64,000 nt of DNA from Faucicola sp048551375 (GTDB taxonomy: Bacteria > Pseudomonadota > Gammaproteobacteria > Pseudomonadales > Moraxellaceae): contig NZ_JBLYZJ010000001.1 in the NCBI RefSeq assembly GCF_048551375.1, positions 1-64,000 of the forward strand. Direction: 5' to 3'. The translations under genes and the position numbers were made by a program. Below the pieces are notes generated by a model that was not told where the DNA came from, did no database searches, and saw only the letters and a list, made by a program, of their open reading frames with translations. Positions 16,801 through 24,727 of the stretch are shown piece after piece; position 1 is the first letter of the stretch, and the number at the start of each line of letters is the position of its first letter.

Positions 16801-19035
16801 TTATGCCACGCTGTCTAACGCTTGGTTAAAGGTCGCACTTGGACGCATGACCGCAGATAGTTTTTCTTGGTCTGGCATATAGTAGCCACCGATATCCACT
16901 TCTTTGCCTTGGACGCTGTTAAGTTCGTCAACGATTTTGGCTTCGTTATCGGCTAATGCTTTGGCAAGTGGGGCGAATTTGGCTTTTAGCTCGCTGTCTT
17001 CGTCTTGATTTGCCAACTCTTCTGCCCAGAATTTGGCAAGGTAGAAATGGCTACCACGGTTATCAAGCTCACCTGTACGGCGTGAGGGTGATTTGTCATT
17101 GTCAAGCAATTTGCCTGTTGCCAAGTCTAGCGTTTTGGCAAGTAGTTTGGCACTGGCATTATTTTCTTTGATGCCTAAGTCTTCAAGCGATACGGCTAAT
17201 GCCAACATTTCGCCCAATGAATCCCAACGTAAGTGGTTTTCTTCCACCAATTGCTCAACGTGCTTCGGTGCAGAACCGCCTGCCCCAGTTTCGTACATAC
17301 CGCCACCTGCCATCAATGGCACGATTGATAGCATTTTGGCAGATGTACCAAGCTCTAGGATTGGGAATAGGTCGGTGAGGTAGTCACGCAAGATGTTACC
17401 TGTGACCGAGATGGTGTCAAGCCCACGAGCCACACGCTCAAGGGTATAACGCATCGCACGCACTTGTGACATGATTTGGATGTCTAGCCCTGTGGTGTCA
17501 TGCTCTTGTAGGTAGGTTTTGACTTTTTTGATGAGTTCATTTTCGTGTGGACGGTATGGGTCAAGCCAGAAGATGGCTGGCATACCAGAGTTTCTTGCAC
17601 GAGTCACAGCAAGTTTGACCCAATCACGAATCGGTTCGTCTTTCACTTGACACATACGCCATATATCGCCTGCTTCGACATTTTGGCTCATTAACACTTC
17701 GCCAGTTTCGATATCGGTGATGTTGGCAATGCCTGCCTCAGGAATCTCAAAGGTTTTGTCGTGTGAACCGTATTCTTCGGCTTTTTGAGCCATTAGCCCC
17801 ACGTTTGGCACAGTTCCCATTTTTGCTGGGTCAAAGTTGCCATGCCATTTACAGAAGTTAATGACCTCTTGGTAAATACGAGCAAAGGTTGATTCTGGCA
17901 TCACGGCTTTACAGTCGTAAGGTTTACCATCGGCCGCCCACATTTTACCACCATTACGAATCATGGCAGGCATTGACGCATCGACAATTACGTCATTGGG
18001 TGAATAGAAGTTATCAATGCCTTTGGCAGAATCGACCATTGCTAATGCAGGACGGTGTTCTTGGCAAGCGTGTAAATCACGGATGATTTCTTCTTTGATG
18101 GTGGTAGGTAGGGTTTCGATTTTTTCGTACAAACCTGCCATACCGTTGTTGACGTTAATGCCTAGTTCGTCAAAGGTTTTGCCCCATTTTTCAAAGGCAT
18201 CTTTGTAATACACTTTGACACAGTGACCAAACACGATGGGGTGTGATACTTTCATCATGGTCGCTTTGACGTGTAGTGAGAACAAGATTTTACCTTCACG
18301 GCAATCTTCGAGTTCTTTTTCATAAAACTCAACCAAGGCTTTTTTGCTCATAAACATCGAGTCAATGACTTCGCCTTCTAGCAAGGCAACTTCAGGTTTT
18401 AACACCACATTTTTGCCATCGTTGGTGATGAGTTCCATTTTGACTTTGCGAGCTTTATCCAATGTCATGGATTTTTCGCCATGATAAAAGTCACCTTCTT
18501 CCATGTGTGAACAGTGGGTTTTTGACCATTGTTTCCATTCACCCATGCTGTGTGGGTGTTTTTTGGCGTAGTTTTTGACAGCAAGAGGGGCACGGCGGTC
18601 TGAGTTACCTTCACGAAGTACAGGATTGACCGCAGAGCCTAGGCATTTGCCATAGCGAGCTTTGATGGCTTTTTCTTCGTCATTGGTTGGGTTTTCTGGG
18701 TAATTTGGAACGGCATAGCCTTTGGCTTGTAGCTCTGCGATACATTCTTGAAGCTGGGCAACAGAGGCACTGATATTTGGTAGTTTGATGATGTTGGTAT
18801 TTGGGTCTTGGGTCAATTTGCCCAAAGTTGCCAAATTATCGCTTACTTTTTGGTCGTCTTGTAGATAATCGGCAAATTCTGCTAACACACGAGAGGCAAC
18901 AGAAATATCGCTTTTAACCATGTTAATACCAGCAGATTTGGTAAAGGTTTCGATAATCGGCAATAGCGAGTAAGTCGCCAGTAGTGGTGCTTCATCGGTG
19001 AGTGTGTAAATGATATTTGACTTTCCATCAGTCAT
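16801..19035 (-). CDS. icd: Isocitrate dehydrogenase (NADP+), monomeric type
   Basis: TCA-cycle enzyme oxidising isocitrate to 2-oxoglutarate with NADP+. At 744 residues with the opening SNIIYTLTDEAPLLATYSLLPI it is the large monomeric IDH-II form, unrelated in fold order to the 416-residue dimeric enzyme. Conserved substrate segments such as LPNISASVAQLQ, GSAVNPVLREGNSDRRAP and FWLDPYRPHE are all present. The monomeric form is common in Moraxellaceae, Vibrio and Azotobacter. Transcribed divergently from gyrA across a 383-base gap. ATG at 19035 with AGGGGTTTTACCT as leader on its strand. Confidence 0.96.
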   Translation of the reverse strand: MTDGKSNIIYTLTDEAPLLATYSLLPIIETFTKSAGINMVKSDISVASRVLAEFADYLQDDQKVSDNLATLGKLTQDPNTNIIKLPNISASVAQLQECIAELQAKGYAVPNYPENPTNDEEKAIKARYGKCLGSAVNPVLREGNSDRRAPLAVKNYAKKHPHSMGEWKQWSKTHCSHMEEGDFYHGEKSMTLDKARKVKMELITNDGKNVVLKPEVALLEGEVIDSMFMSKKALVEFYEKELEDCREGKILFSLHVKATMMKVSHPIVFGHCVKVYYKDAFEKWGKTFDELGINVNNGMAGLYEKIETLPTTIKEEIIRDLHACQEHRPALAMVDSAKGIDNFYSPNDVIVDASMPAMIRNGGKMWAADGKPYDCKAVMPESTFARIYQEVINFCKWHGNFDPAKMGTVPNVGLMAQKAEEYGSHDKTFEIPEAGIANITDIETGEVLMSQNVEAGDIWRMCQVKDEPIRDWVKLAVTRARNSGMPAIFWLDPYRPHENELIKKVKTYLQEHDTTGLDIQIMSQVRAMRYTLERVARGLDTISVTGNILRDYLTDLFPILELGTSAKMLSIVPLMAGGGMYETGAGGSAPKHVEQLVEENHLRWDSLGEMLALAVSLEDLGIKENNASAKLLAKTLDLATGKLLDNDKSPSRRTGELDNRGSHFYLAKFWAEELANQDEDSELKAKFAPLAKALADNEAKIVDELNSVQGKEVDIGGYYMPDQEKLSAVMRPSATFNQALDSVA

Positions 19036-19251
19036 AGGTAAAACCCCTTTTTTGTGTTGAAAGAATGGGAAAAGAAAATGATAGGCATTAAATCCGTAAA
19101 GTATCAGCTTTCATGCCTTGCTAGTCAATAATTTATGGTGATAGTGGTATTTTTTTGAAAAATAATTGGTGGCTTGGCGGTGAGTCCCACAATAATTCAT
19201 AGTACAGCCCTATTTTTCACCTGTCAAATAACGCATTTTTTAGCAAAAATA

Positions 19252-19260
19252 TGCTATAAT
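19252..19260 (+). promoter_or_regulatory. Extended -10 promoter for gyrA
   Basis: TGCTATAAT, an extended -10 element with a perfect TATAAT, about 160 bases before the gyrA start. No matching -35 is seen, as is usual for extended -10 promoters. Start of transcription would be near 19267, giving a leader of about 150 bases that includes the tandem repeat at 19357-19400. Confidence 0.5.
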
Positions 19261-19356
19261 TATCCCCTTTTTTAAAGTTAAAAATTTATCATTTTTGCTA
19301 AAAAATTTTAACAAATAAATGTGTTTTTTAGTCGTTAAGTAGCCATCCCATACATG

Positions 19357-19400
19357 ATGATTGGAATGATTGGAATGATTGGAATGATTGGAATGATTGG
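19357..19400 (+). repeat. 9-bp tandem repeat (ATGATTGGA, five copies) in gyrA leader
   Basis: Four perfect ATGATTGGA units and a fifth ending in GG lie 18-62 bases before gyrA. Read from the ATG at 19354 they encode repeated Met-Ile-Gly and run on through YQKERA to a TGA at 19420-19422, which overlaps the gyrA ATG (ATGA at 19419). The repeat thus forms a short upstream reading frame with the gyrA ribosome site AAGGAG inside it. Confidence 0.8.
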
Positions 19401-19418
19401 CTACCAAAAGGAGCGTGC

Positions 19419-22193
19419 ATGACCACCGATTCGATTAGCCCAATTGGTATTGTTGACGAACTCAAACAATCCTATCTCGACTACGCCATGAGCGTTATCG
19501 TATCTCGTGCCTTGCCTGATGTGCGTGATGGGCTAAAGCCTGTCCATCGCCGTGTGCTATACGCCATGCACGAGCTGTCCAACGACTACAATAAACCCTA
19601 CAAAAAATCCGCCCGTGTGGTTGGTGATGTCATCGGTAAATACCATCCACATGGCGATACTGCGGTGTATGATGCGATTGTACGTTTGGCACAGCCGTTT
19701 TCGATGCGGTATATGCTAATTGATGGTCAAGGTAACTTCGGTTCGGTCGATGATGACCCAGCCGCCGCCATGCGTTATACCGAAGTGCGGATGCAAAAGC
19801 TCACGCATCAACTGCTGGCTGACCTTGACAAAGATACGGTCGATTGGGAAGCCAACTATGATGGCTCAGAGCAGATGCCAAGCGTGATGCCTGCACGTTT
19901 TCCGAACTTGCTAGTGAATGGTACGACAGGGATTGCGGTCGGTATGGCGACCAATATGGCCCCTCACAACATGACCGAAGCCATCAATGCCTGCCTTGCG
20001 TATGCCGACAATCCGCATATTTCTGGCGAAGAATTGATGAATTATGTCACAGGCCCTGATTTCCCCACAGGTGGTATTATCTATGGTCGTTCTGGCATTG
20101 TCGATGCGTATCGCACAGGCAAAGGGCGAGTGCATTTGCGTGGCAAATATCATATCGAACCGATGGCAGAAAGTGGGGCAAATAAAGACCGTGAACGCAT
20201 TGTGTTTACCGAAATTCCTTACCAAACCAACAAAGCCAAATTGATTGAAAAAATCGCTGAATTGGTGCGTGATAAAAAGCTGGAAGGCATTAGTGAAATT
20301 CGTGATGAGTCGGATAAAGACGGTATGCGAATTGCCATTGACCTAAAACGTGGCGAAAATGCCGAAGTGTTGGTTAATAACCTATTTATCCAAACGCCTC
20401 TTGAGTCGAGTTTTAGCATTAATATGGTCGCCCTTGATGAGGGTCAGCCTAAGCTGATGACCTTGCGTGATTTGATTGCCGCCTTTGTGCGTCACCGTCA
20501 AGAAGTCGTCACTCGCCGTACTATTTTTGAACTCAAAAAAGCCTTGGCTCGTGGGCATTTACTTGAGGGCTTGACCATTGCCCTTGCCAATATTGATGCG
20601 ATTATTGATGCGATTAAAGCTTCAGGCAACCGCCAAGAAGCTCGTGATAATTTGCTCGGTCGCACTTGGCAGTCAGGTGGCGTGCTTGCGATGCTAGAAT
20701 CAGCAGGCAGTAGCTCTATTCGCCCAGCCTTTATCGAAGGTGAAGACCTAAACGCACCGTTTGGTTTGATTGACAATAACACCATGTACCGCCTGTCACC
20801 TGACCAAGTCAATGCGATTTTGGATATGCAGTTGCACCGTTTGACAGGGCTTGAGCAAGATAAAATCCAAGCGGAATTTAAACAAATTTTGGCAGAAATT
20901 GCTGAATTACAAAGCATTTTGGATAATTTTGATAAACTCATGCAAGTTATCAAAGATGAATTATTGGAAGTCAAAGCCAACTTTGGCGATGAACGCAAAA
21001 CCCAAATCGTTGATAGCCGAGCCGATTTTAGCCGAGCCGATTTAATCCCAGAACAAACCGTTGTGTTGACTGTGTCACGCACAGGCTATGCCAAAACCCA
21101 ACCGATTAGCGATTATGTTGCACAAAAACGTGGCGGTAAAGGCAAATCCGCCACCGCCATGAAAGAAGATGACGTGATTGACCACATGGTCGTGACTTCA
21201 ACCCATAATCATGTGATGATTTTCACCGACCGTGGGCGTGTGTTCGGCTTACAGACCTTTGAAGTACCAATCGCCAGTCGTGGCTCTCGTGGCCGCCCAT
21301 TGGTCAACTTAATTTCACTTGATGGTAGCGAAAAAGTCACGGCTATTTTGCCGATTACAGGCGATGATAAAGACAACGCCAGTGATTGTTATGTATTTTT
21401 TGCCACTGCGTCTGGTATGGTCAAACGTGTTGAGTTATCACAATTTAAAAACCTACGCTCTAACGGCTTAAAAGCCCTTGATTTAAACGATGGGGATACC
21501 TTGATTGGCGTGGCGATTACCGATGGCACGCAAGACATCATGCTGTTTTCTAATGAGGGTAAAGCGATTCGTTTTAATGAGTCAAAAATCCGCTCAATGG
21601 GACGTACCGCCAAGGGTGTGCGAGGGATGCGTGTCAGCCTGTTAGCCAATGCAGGGCTTGAGGACGATGAAACAGAGATTGACGATAGCGATGATGATAA
21701 CGAAGATAGCGTTGTGTCGGTCAGCCGTGTGGTGTCGCTAGTCGTGCCATCGCAAGGCGTGGAAGTGCTATGTGCCTGTGAGCGTGGTTTTGGTAAACGC
21801 ACACCGATTACTGATTTCCCTGTCAAAGGGCGTGGGGGTAAAGGGATTATCGCCATCAAAACCAGTGAGCGAAATGGCGAACTTGTCCAAGCCCAAGCCG
21901 TCAATCCTGATGATGATATCGTGTTGATATCAGATGCAGGTACGTTGGTGCGTACCCCTGTGGCTCAAATTGCGTTGACAGGGCGTAATGCCCAAGGCGT
22001 GACCTTGATTCGTGTTGCTAAAGATGAAACTTTGGTATCAGTCGCTCGTGTTGAGGGCGGTAGTGAGGAAGAGGAAGGCGAGATGCTGGATGAAACCTTG
22101 CTAGAAAATGATGCTAATCAAGAAGTTATTGACCATGAAGCCATGAGTTTAACCGAAGCGTTAGAAGAAGATGGTTTGTTGGATGATGAGTAA
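19419..22193 (+). CDS. gyrA: DNA gyrase subunit A
   Basis: Catalytic breakage-reunion subunit of the topoisomerase that introduces negative supercoils. Length 924. The active-site tyrosine is in AAAMRYTEVRM at about residue 120. The quinolone pocket reads HPHGDTAVYD: Thr81 and Asp85 match E. coli positions 83 and 87; Thr at 83 is the natural residue in several gamma-proteobacteria, so the sequence does not prove resistance. The C-terminal beta-pinwheel is present, with the GyrA box near QKRGGKGKS and an acidic insertion (DDETEIDDSDDDNED) between two blades, plus an acidic tail. AAGGAGCGTGC precedes the ATG. Confidence 0.98.
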   Translation: MTTDSISPIGIVDELKQSYLDYAMSVIVSRALPDVRDGLKPVHRRVLYAMHELSNDYNKPYKKSARVVGDVIGKYHPHGDTAVYDAIVRLAQPFSMRYMLIDGQGNFGSVDDDPAAAMRYTEVRMQKLTHQLLADLDKDTVDWEANYDGSEQMPSVMPARFPNLLVNGTTGIAVGMATNMAPHNMTEAINACLAYADNPHISGEELMNYVTGPDFPTGGIIYGRSGIVDAYRTGKGRVHLRGKYHIEPMAESGANKDRERIVFTEIPYQTNKAKLIEKIAELVRDKKLEGISEIRDESDKDGMRIAIDLKRGENAEVLVNNLFIQTPLESSFSINMVALDEGQPKLMTLRDLIAAFVRHRQEVVTRRTIFELKKALARGHLLEGLTIALANIDAIIDAIKASGNRQEARDNLLGRTWQSGGVLAMLESAGSSSIRPAFIEGEDLNAPFGLIDNNTMYRLSPDQVNAILDMQLHRLTGLEQDKIQAEFKQILAEIAELQSILDNFDKLMQVIKDELLEVKANFGDERKTQIVDSRADFSRADLIPEQTVVLTVSRTGYAKTQPISDYVAQKRGGKGKSATAMKEDDVIDHMVVTSTHNHVMIFTDRGRVFGLQTFEVPIASRGSRGRPLVNLISLDGSEKVTAILPITGDDKDNASDCYVFFATASGMVKRVELSQFKNLRSNGLKALDLNDGDTLIGVAITDGTQDIMLFSNEGKAIRFNESKIRSMGRTAKGVRGMRVSLLANAGLEDDETEIDDSDDDNEDSVVSVSRVVSLVVPSQGVEVLCACERGFGKRTPITDFPVKGRGGKGIIAIKTSERNGELVQAQAVNPDDDIVLISDAGTLVRTPVAQIALTGRNAQGVTLIRVAKDETLVSVARVEGGSEEEEGEMLDETLLENDANQEVIDHEAMSLTEALEEDGLLDDE

Positions 22194-22203
22194 TTTATGA
22201 AAT

Positions 22204-22243
22204 AAAGCCCCCTCTTTATGAAAGAGGGGGTTGGGGGAGGTTT
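22204..22243. repeat. GC-rich hairpin repeat, half copy
   Basis: CCCCCTCTTT / AAAGAGGGGG followed by TTGGGGGAGG: one of the two hairpins of the 10273-type core. It lies directly after gyrA and before the convergent yafQ-like gene and may act as a terminator. Confidence 0.7.
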
Positions 22244-22250
22244 TGGTATG

Positions 22251-22532
22251 TTAAAATAATTCTGAATGACTTGCCAAACGGTACAATTCCAATACCCCAT
22301 TATCGCCAATTTTATAAACCAACAATAAATCGGGTTTGACATGGCATTCACGAAACGCAACCATGTCGCCTTTTAACGCATGGTCAAGATATTTTGGCGG
22401 TAATGGTTGGTCATTTGCCAAACATTGAAGCACTTCTGCCCACTCCACGCTTGCCAACGTCAAATACTGCTTTTTAATATCTCGTTTAAAGGCACTGGTC
22501 AAGGTGACTTTGCGAGGTAGCTTATCCGCCAT
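22251..22532 (-). CDS. yafQ: YafQ-family mRNA interferase toxin
   Basis: A 93-residue RelE-superfamily toxin of the YafQ branch, which cuts mRNA on the ribosome. Recognised by the AFKRDIKK start region, the LPPKYLDHALKGDM middle and the C-terminal PDLLLVYKI...LELYRLASHSELF, which holds the catalytic His and the terminal Phe typical of YafQ. It overlaps the upstream antitoxin gene by 11 bases, so translation is coupled. The real start is the ATG at 22532. A palindromic repeat separates its 3' end from gyrA. Confidence 0.9.
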   Translation of the reverse strand: MADKLPRKVTLTSAFKRDIKKQYLTLASVEWAEVLQCLANDQPLPPKYLDHALKGDMVAFRECHVKPDLLLVYKIGDNGVLELYRLASHSELF

Positions 22533-22830
22533 TAGCTAGCCTCGACATAGCTTGTATCGCTTGCTCTAGCGAGTCATAAACCTCGGTCCTACCTTCTGCA
22601 ATTTCTCGCTGACCTTCAAGAATACTGGCTTTGGCTTGAGTATTGAATACGTTAGTTTCCTCACGTCCCCAATCAAAGGTTAAAGGCACGGTTTTGGTAT
22701 TGGCGACTTGATTTAAAAATAGCTTAAACGCTTGAGCAGGGCTTAAACCATAGCTTTCTAGCACAGGAAATGCTCGTTCTTTTAAGCCTTTATCCAAACG
22801 CATATTAAAATTTATCGCAGTGGCTGTCAT
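22522..22830 (-). CDS. dinJ: RelB/DinJ-family antitoxin
   Basis: A 102-residue antitoxin. The N-terminal ribbon-helix-helix is visible as INFNMRLDKGLKERAFPVLESYGLSPAQAFKLFLNQV, split between the DNA-contacting strand and two helices; the C-terminal part, rich in Glu/Ala/Gln, would wrap the YafQ toxin. Upstream, two direct ATGCAAA boxes at 22842-22848 and 22853-22859 sit between a TATAAT (minus strand, 22878-22883) and the start, a plausible site for autorepression by the complex. Confidence 0.88.
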   Translation of the reverse strand: MTATAINFNMRLDKGLKERAFPVLESYGLSPAQAFKLFLNQVANTKTVPLTFDWGREETNVFNTQAKASILEGQREIAEGRTEVYDSLEQAIQAMSRLANGG

Positions 22831-22977
22831 GGTAATATCCTATGCAAAAGTAATGCAAACATACTATTATTGAGATTATTATAAAGGGTTTTCAACAACA
22901 ATTAAACCATCTGCTACAAAACCATGCTACTAAATACCGCCTAATTTGGGTATGCTTTTTTTACAGTGAATTAAATC

Positions 22978-23039
22978 AAAAATAAGACTTTAAATTTTGG
23001 GCGTATGCAATACGCCCCTACAAAAACTGTCTTATTTCT
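22978..23039. repeat. gggcgtat palindrome with flanking inverted ends
   Basis: Core GGGCGTATGCAATACGCCC at 22999-23017, flanked by AAATAAGAC on the left and GTCTTATTT on the right. The core recurs at 26827, 34408, 55348 and 56750. In this copy the outer arms extend the element to about 60 bases. Non-coding. Confidence 0.7.
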
Positions 23040-23093
23040 AGTTTAAACGACTATATCAGACATGTTGTTAAAAAAGCGATATTAGGAACTCCC

Positions 23094-23807
23094 ATGCCCC
23101 ATTTACATTTACACCATCTCGAAAACTCACGTTCATTTCGTATCATTTGGTTGTTAGAAGAATTACAAATTCCCTACCAACTCACGACCTATGAGCGTTA
23201 TAAAGGGCTTGCCCCAAAATCCATGCAACAAATTCATCCGATGGGAAAATCCCCGATTTTACAAGATGATGATAAAACCCTAATCGAATCTGCCAACATT
23301 ATTGAATACTTAATCGACCGCTATGACCAAGCCACGCCCATGCTGAGTAGTGAGCTGATTTCGCAAATGGTACTTAATAAACAATTTCGCCCAGACTATG
23401 GTACGCCAGCGTATGAAGACTATCGCTATTGGCTACATTTCACTGAAAGTTCGTTGATGCCGTTGCTAATTATTCGATTGCTGATGGGAACGATGATTAA
23501 AAAATCCCCCATTGGTATCAAGCAAGTGGCAAAACTGCTAAAAAATGGCGTGGAAAAAAGCTATGTTGGTAAATCGCTTGAACAAGAACTGGTAATGCTC
23601 GATAAACACTTGGCACGCAATGAATGGCTTGCTGATACCCAGTTTACAGGGGCGGACATTCAGCTAGAATTTGCTATTAATGCGATGAAACAAACCCACA
23701 GCCTGCCAAGCCAATACACTAACATTCATAACTGGCTGACCAAGTGTCAAGCTCGCCCTGCGTATGAAAAAGCGGTGGCAAAAGGTGGAAAGCCAACATT
23801 TAAATAA
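23094..23807 (+). CDS. Glutathione S-transferase family protein
   Basis: A 237-residue cytosolic protein with an N-terminal thioredoxin-fold domain (SRSFRIIWLLEELQIPYQL, then HPMGKSPIL with the cis-Pro, and the ESANIIEYL motif contacting glutathione) and an all-helical C-terminal domain ending around FTGADIQLEFAI. The first Ser after the first strand (NSRSFR) is the likely thiol-activating residue. Function probably detoxification or thiol exchange; substrate not predictable. It ends immediately next to the 3' end of convergent rsmD with no spacer. Confidence 0.87.
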   Translation: MPHLHLHHLENSRSFRIIWLLEELQIPYQLTTYERYKGLAPKSMQQIHPMGKSPILQDDDKTLIESANIIEYLIDRYDQATPMLSSELISQMVLNKQFRPDYGTPAYEDYRYWLHFTESSLMPLLIIRLLMGTMIKKSPIGIKQVAKLLKNGVEKSYVGKSLEQELVMLDKHLARNEWLADTQFTGADIQLEFAINAMKQTHSLPSQYTNIHNWLTKCQARPAYEKAVAKGGKPTFK

Positions 23808-24473
23808 TCATAAGTCATTGATGTGATATAGGGCAATATAAATTTGCCCTATTTTTTTGTCTTTGATAGGGTGAAGTTGTGCAGAAAATTCCCCCAAAAC
23901 GTCCGCATGAGGCTGATTGGCTTCAATATAAATGAGCGTTTCGCTGTCCATTAACCCTTGCTTTGATAAGGCTTGCAAAATCGGTTGCCAAAGCTCTAAC
24001 GCATAGGGAGGGTCAAGAAAAATTACGTCAAAGGCAGTTCGATTCGTAGCATTTCGTGAGTTATCTTCAATAGTGGATAGGGTGGTTGGTGTTAATGGTG
24101 AAAGTTGCGGAATCAGTTGTTCCGCTTTGCCATGTAAACAAGTCAGGCGGTTGGATGGAATGGCAAGTTGTTGTTGGGTTCGTTGTAATTGTAAAAACTG
24201 CTCACGATTGGCTTCTATCAAAGTGACATGACTTGCCCCACGAGATACCGCTTCAAACCCCAATGCCCCACTCCCTGCACAGCAATCGAGGACACGGCTG
24301 TTGGGTAGGCTGTCCGCTAGCCAATTAAACAAGGTTTCTCGTACCCTGTCTGGGGTAGGGCGTAATCCATCAGCATCAATAAAACTCACCAAGCGTCTGC
24401 GATACTCCCCTGCGATGATACGCACTTGGGATAGGGAGGGTTTTTTGGTGGGGTTGGGGGATTTTTTGCTCAT
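23808..24473 (-). CDS. rsmD: 16S rRNA (guanine966-N2)-methyltransferase
   Basis: Methylates G966 of 16S rRNA in the 30S subunit. Signatures: RIIAGEYRRRLV at the N-terminus, RPTPDRVRETLFNWL, the SAM site LDCCAGSGALGFEA, and the catalytic D-P-P-Y in DVIFLDPPYAL. Length 221, slightly longer than the E. coli enzyme (198). Lies downstream of mrdA on the same strand, but a repeat element (24508-24706) separates them and could carry or interrupt promoter signals. rsmD is often next to ftsY or coaD; neither is here. Confidence 0.93.
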   Translation of the reverse strand: MSKKSPNPTKKPSLSQVRIIAGEYRRRLVSFIDADGLRPTPDRVRETLFNWLADSLPNSRVLDCCAGSGALGFEAVSRGASHVTLIEANREQFLQLQRTQQQLAIPSNRLTCLHGKAEQLIPQLSPLTPTTLSTIEDNSRNATNRTAFDVIFLDPPYALELWQPILQALSKQGLMDSETLIYIEANQPHADVLGEFSAQLHPIKDKKIGQIYIALYHINDL

Positions 24474-24507
24474 GTTAAATGTGTCGGTTAAGTGTGATAA
24501 TGAGTGG

Positions 24508-24706
24508 AAACTTTGGTTCGGGTTAAGAAAAATTATAAATCATTGATGTTGCTATCATTTAAATCTCCCCCAACCCCCTCTTTACGAAAGAGGGGGCTAT
24601 ACCCCCATAACTTAGACTAAAACGGTAGGTAAGCCCCCCTTTGAAAAAGGGGGATTTAGGGGGATTATATGGAAAATGTTAATACTTCTTATCTCGAGTT
24701 CAGGTT
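24508..24706. mobile_element. MITE-like element, copy 2
   Basis: Nearly identical to 10273-10470 across the core. The right end TTCTTATCTCGAGTTCAGGT is well conserved, while the left end has decayed (GGTTCGGGTTAAGAA remains, AACCTGA lost). The two GC-rich hairpins are intact. Inserted between mrdA and rsmD. Confidence 0.8.
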
Positions 24707-24727
24707 ACTTAAATTAGTGGAAAAAAA

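Noticed and set aside
19640..19700. GyrA Thr at the E. coli 83 position as a quinolone-resistance mark
   Set aside because: Thr at this position is the normal residue in several gamma-proteobacteria, and Asp at 87 is kept; no evidence of resistance.
20498..21082. Long antisense ORF opposite gyrA (194 codons), and similar ones opposite mfd and pyrH
   Set aside because: Composition is a mirror of the real gene, with no ribosome site or domain; shadows of biased codon use.
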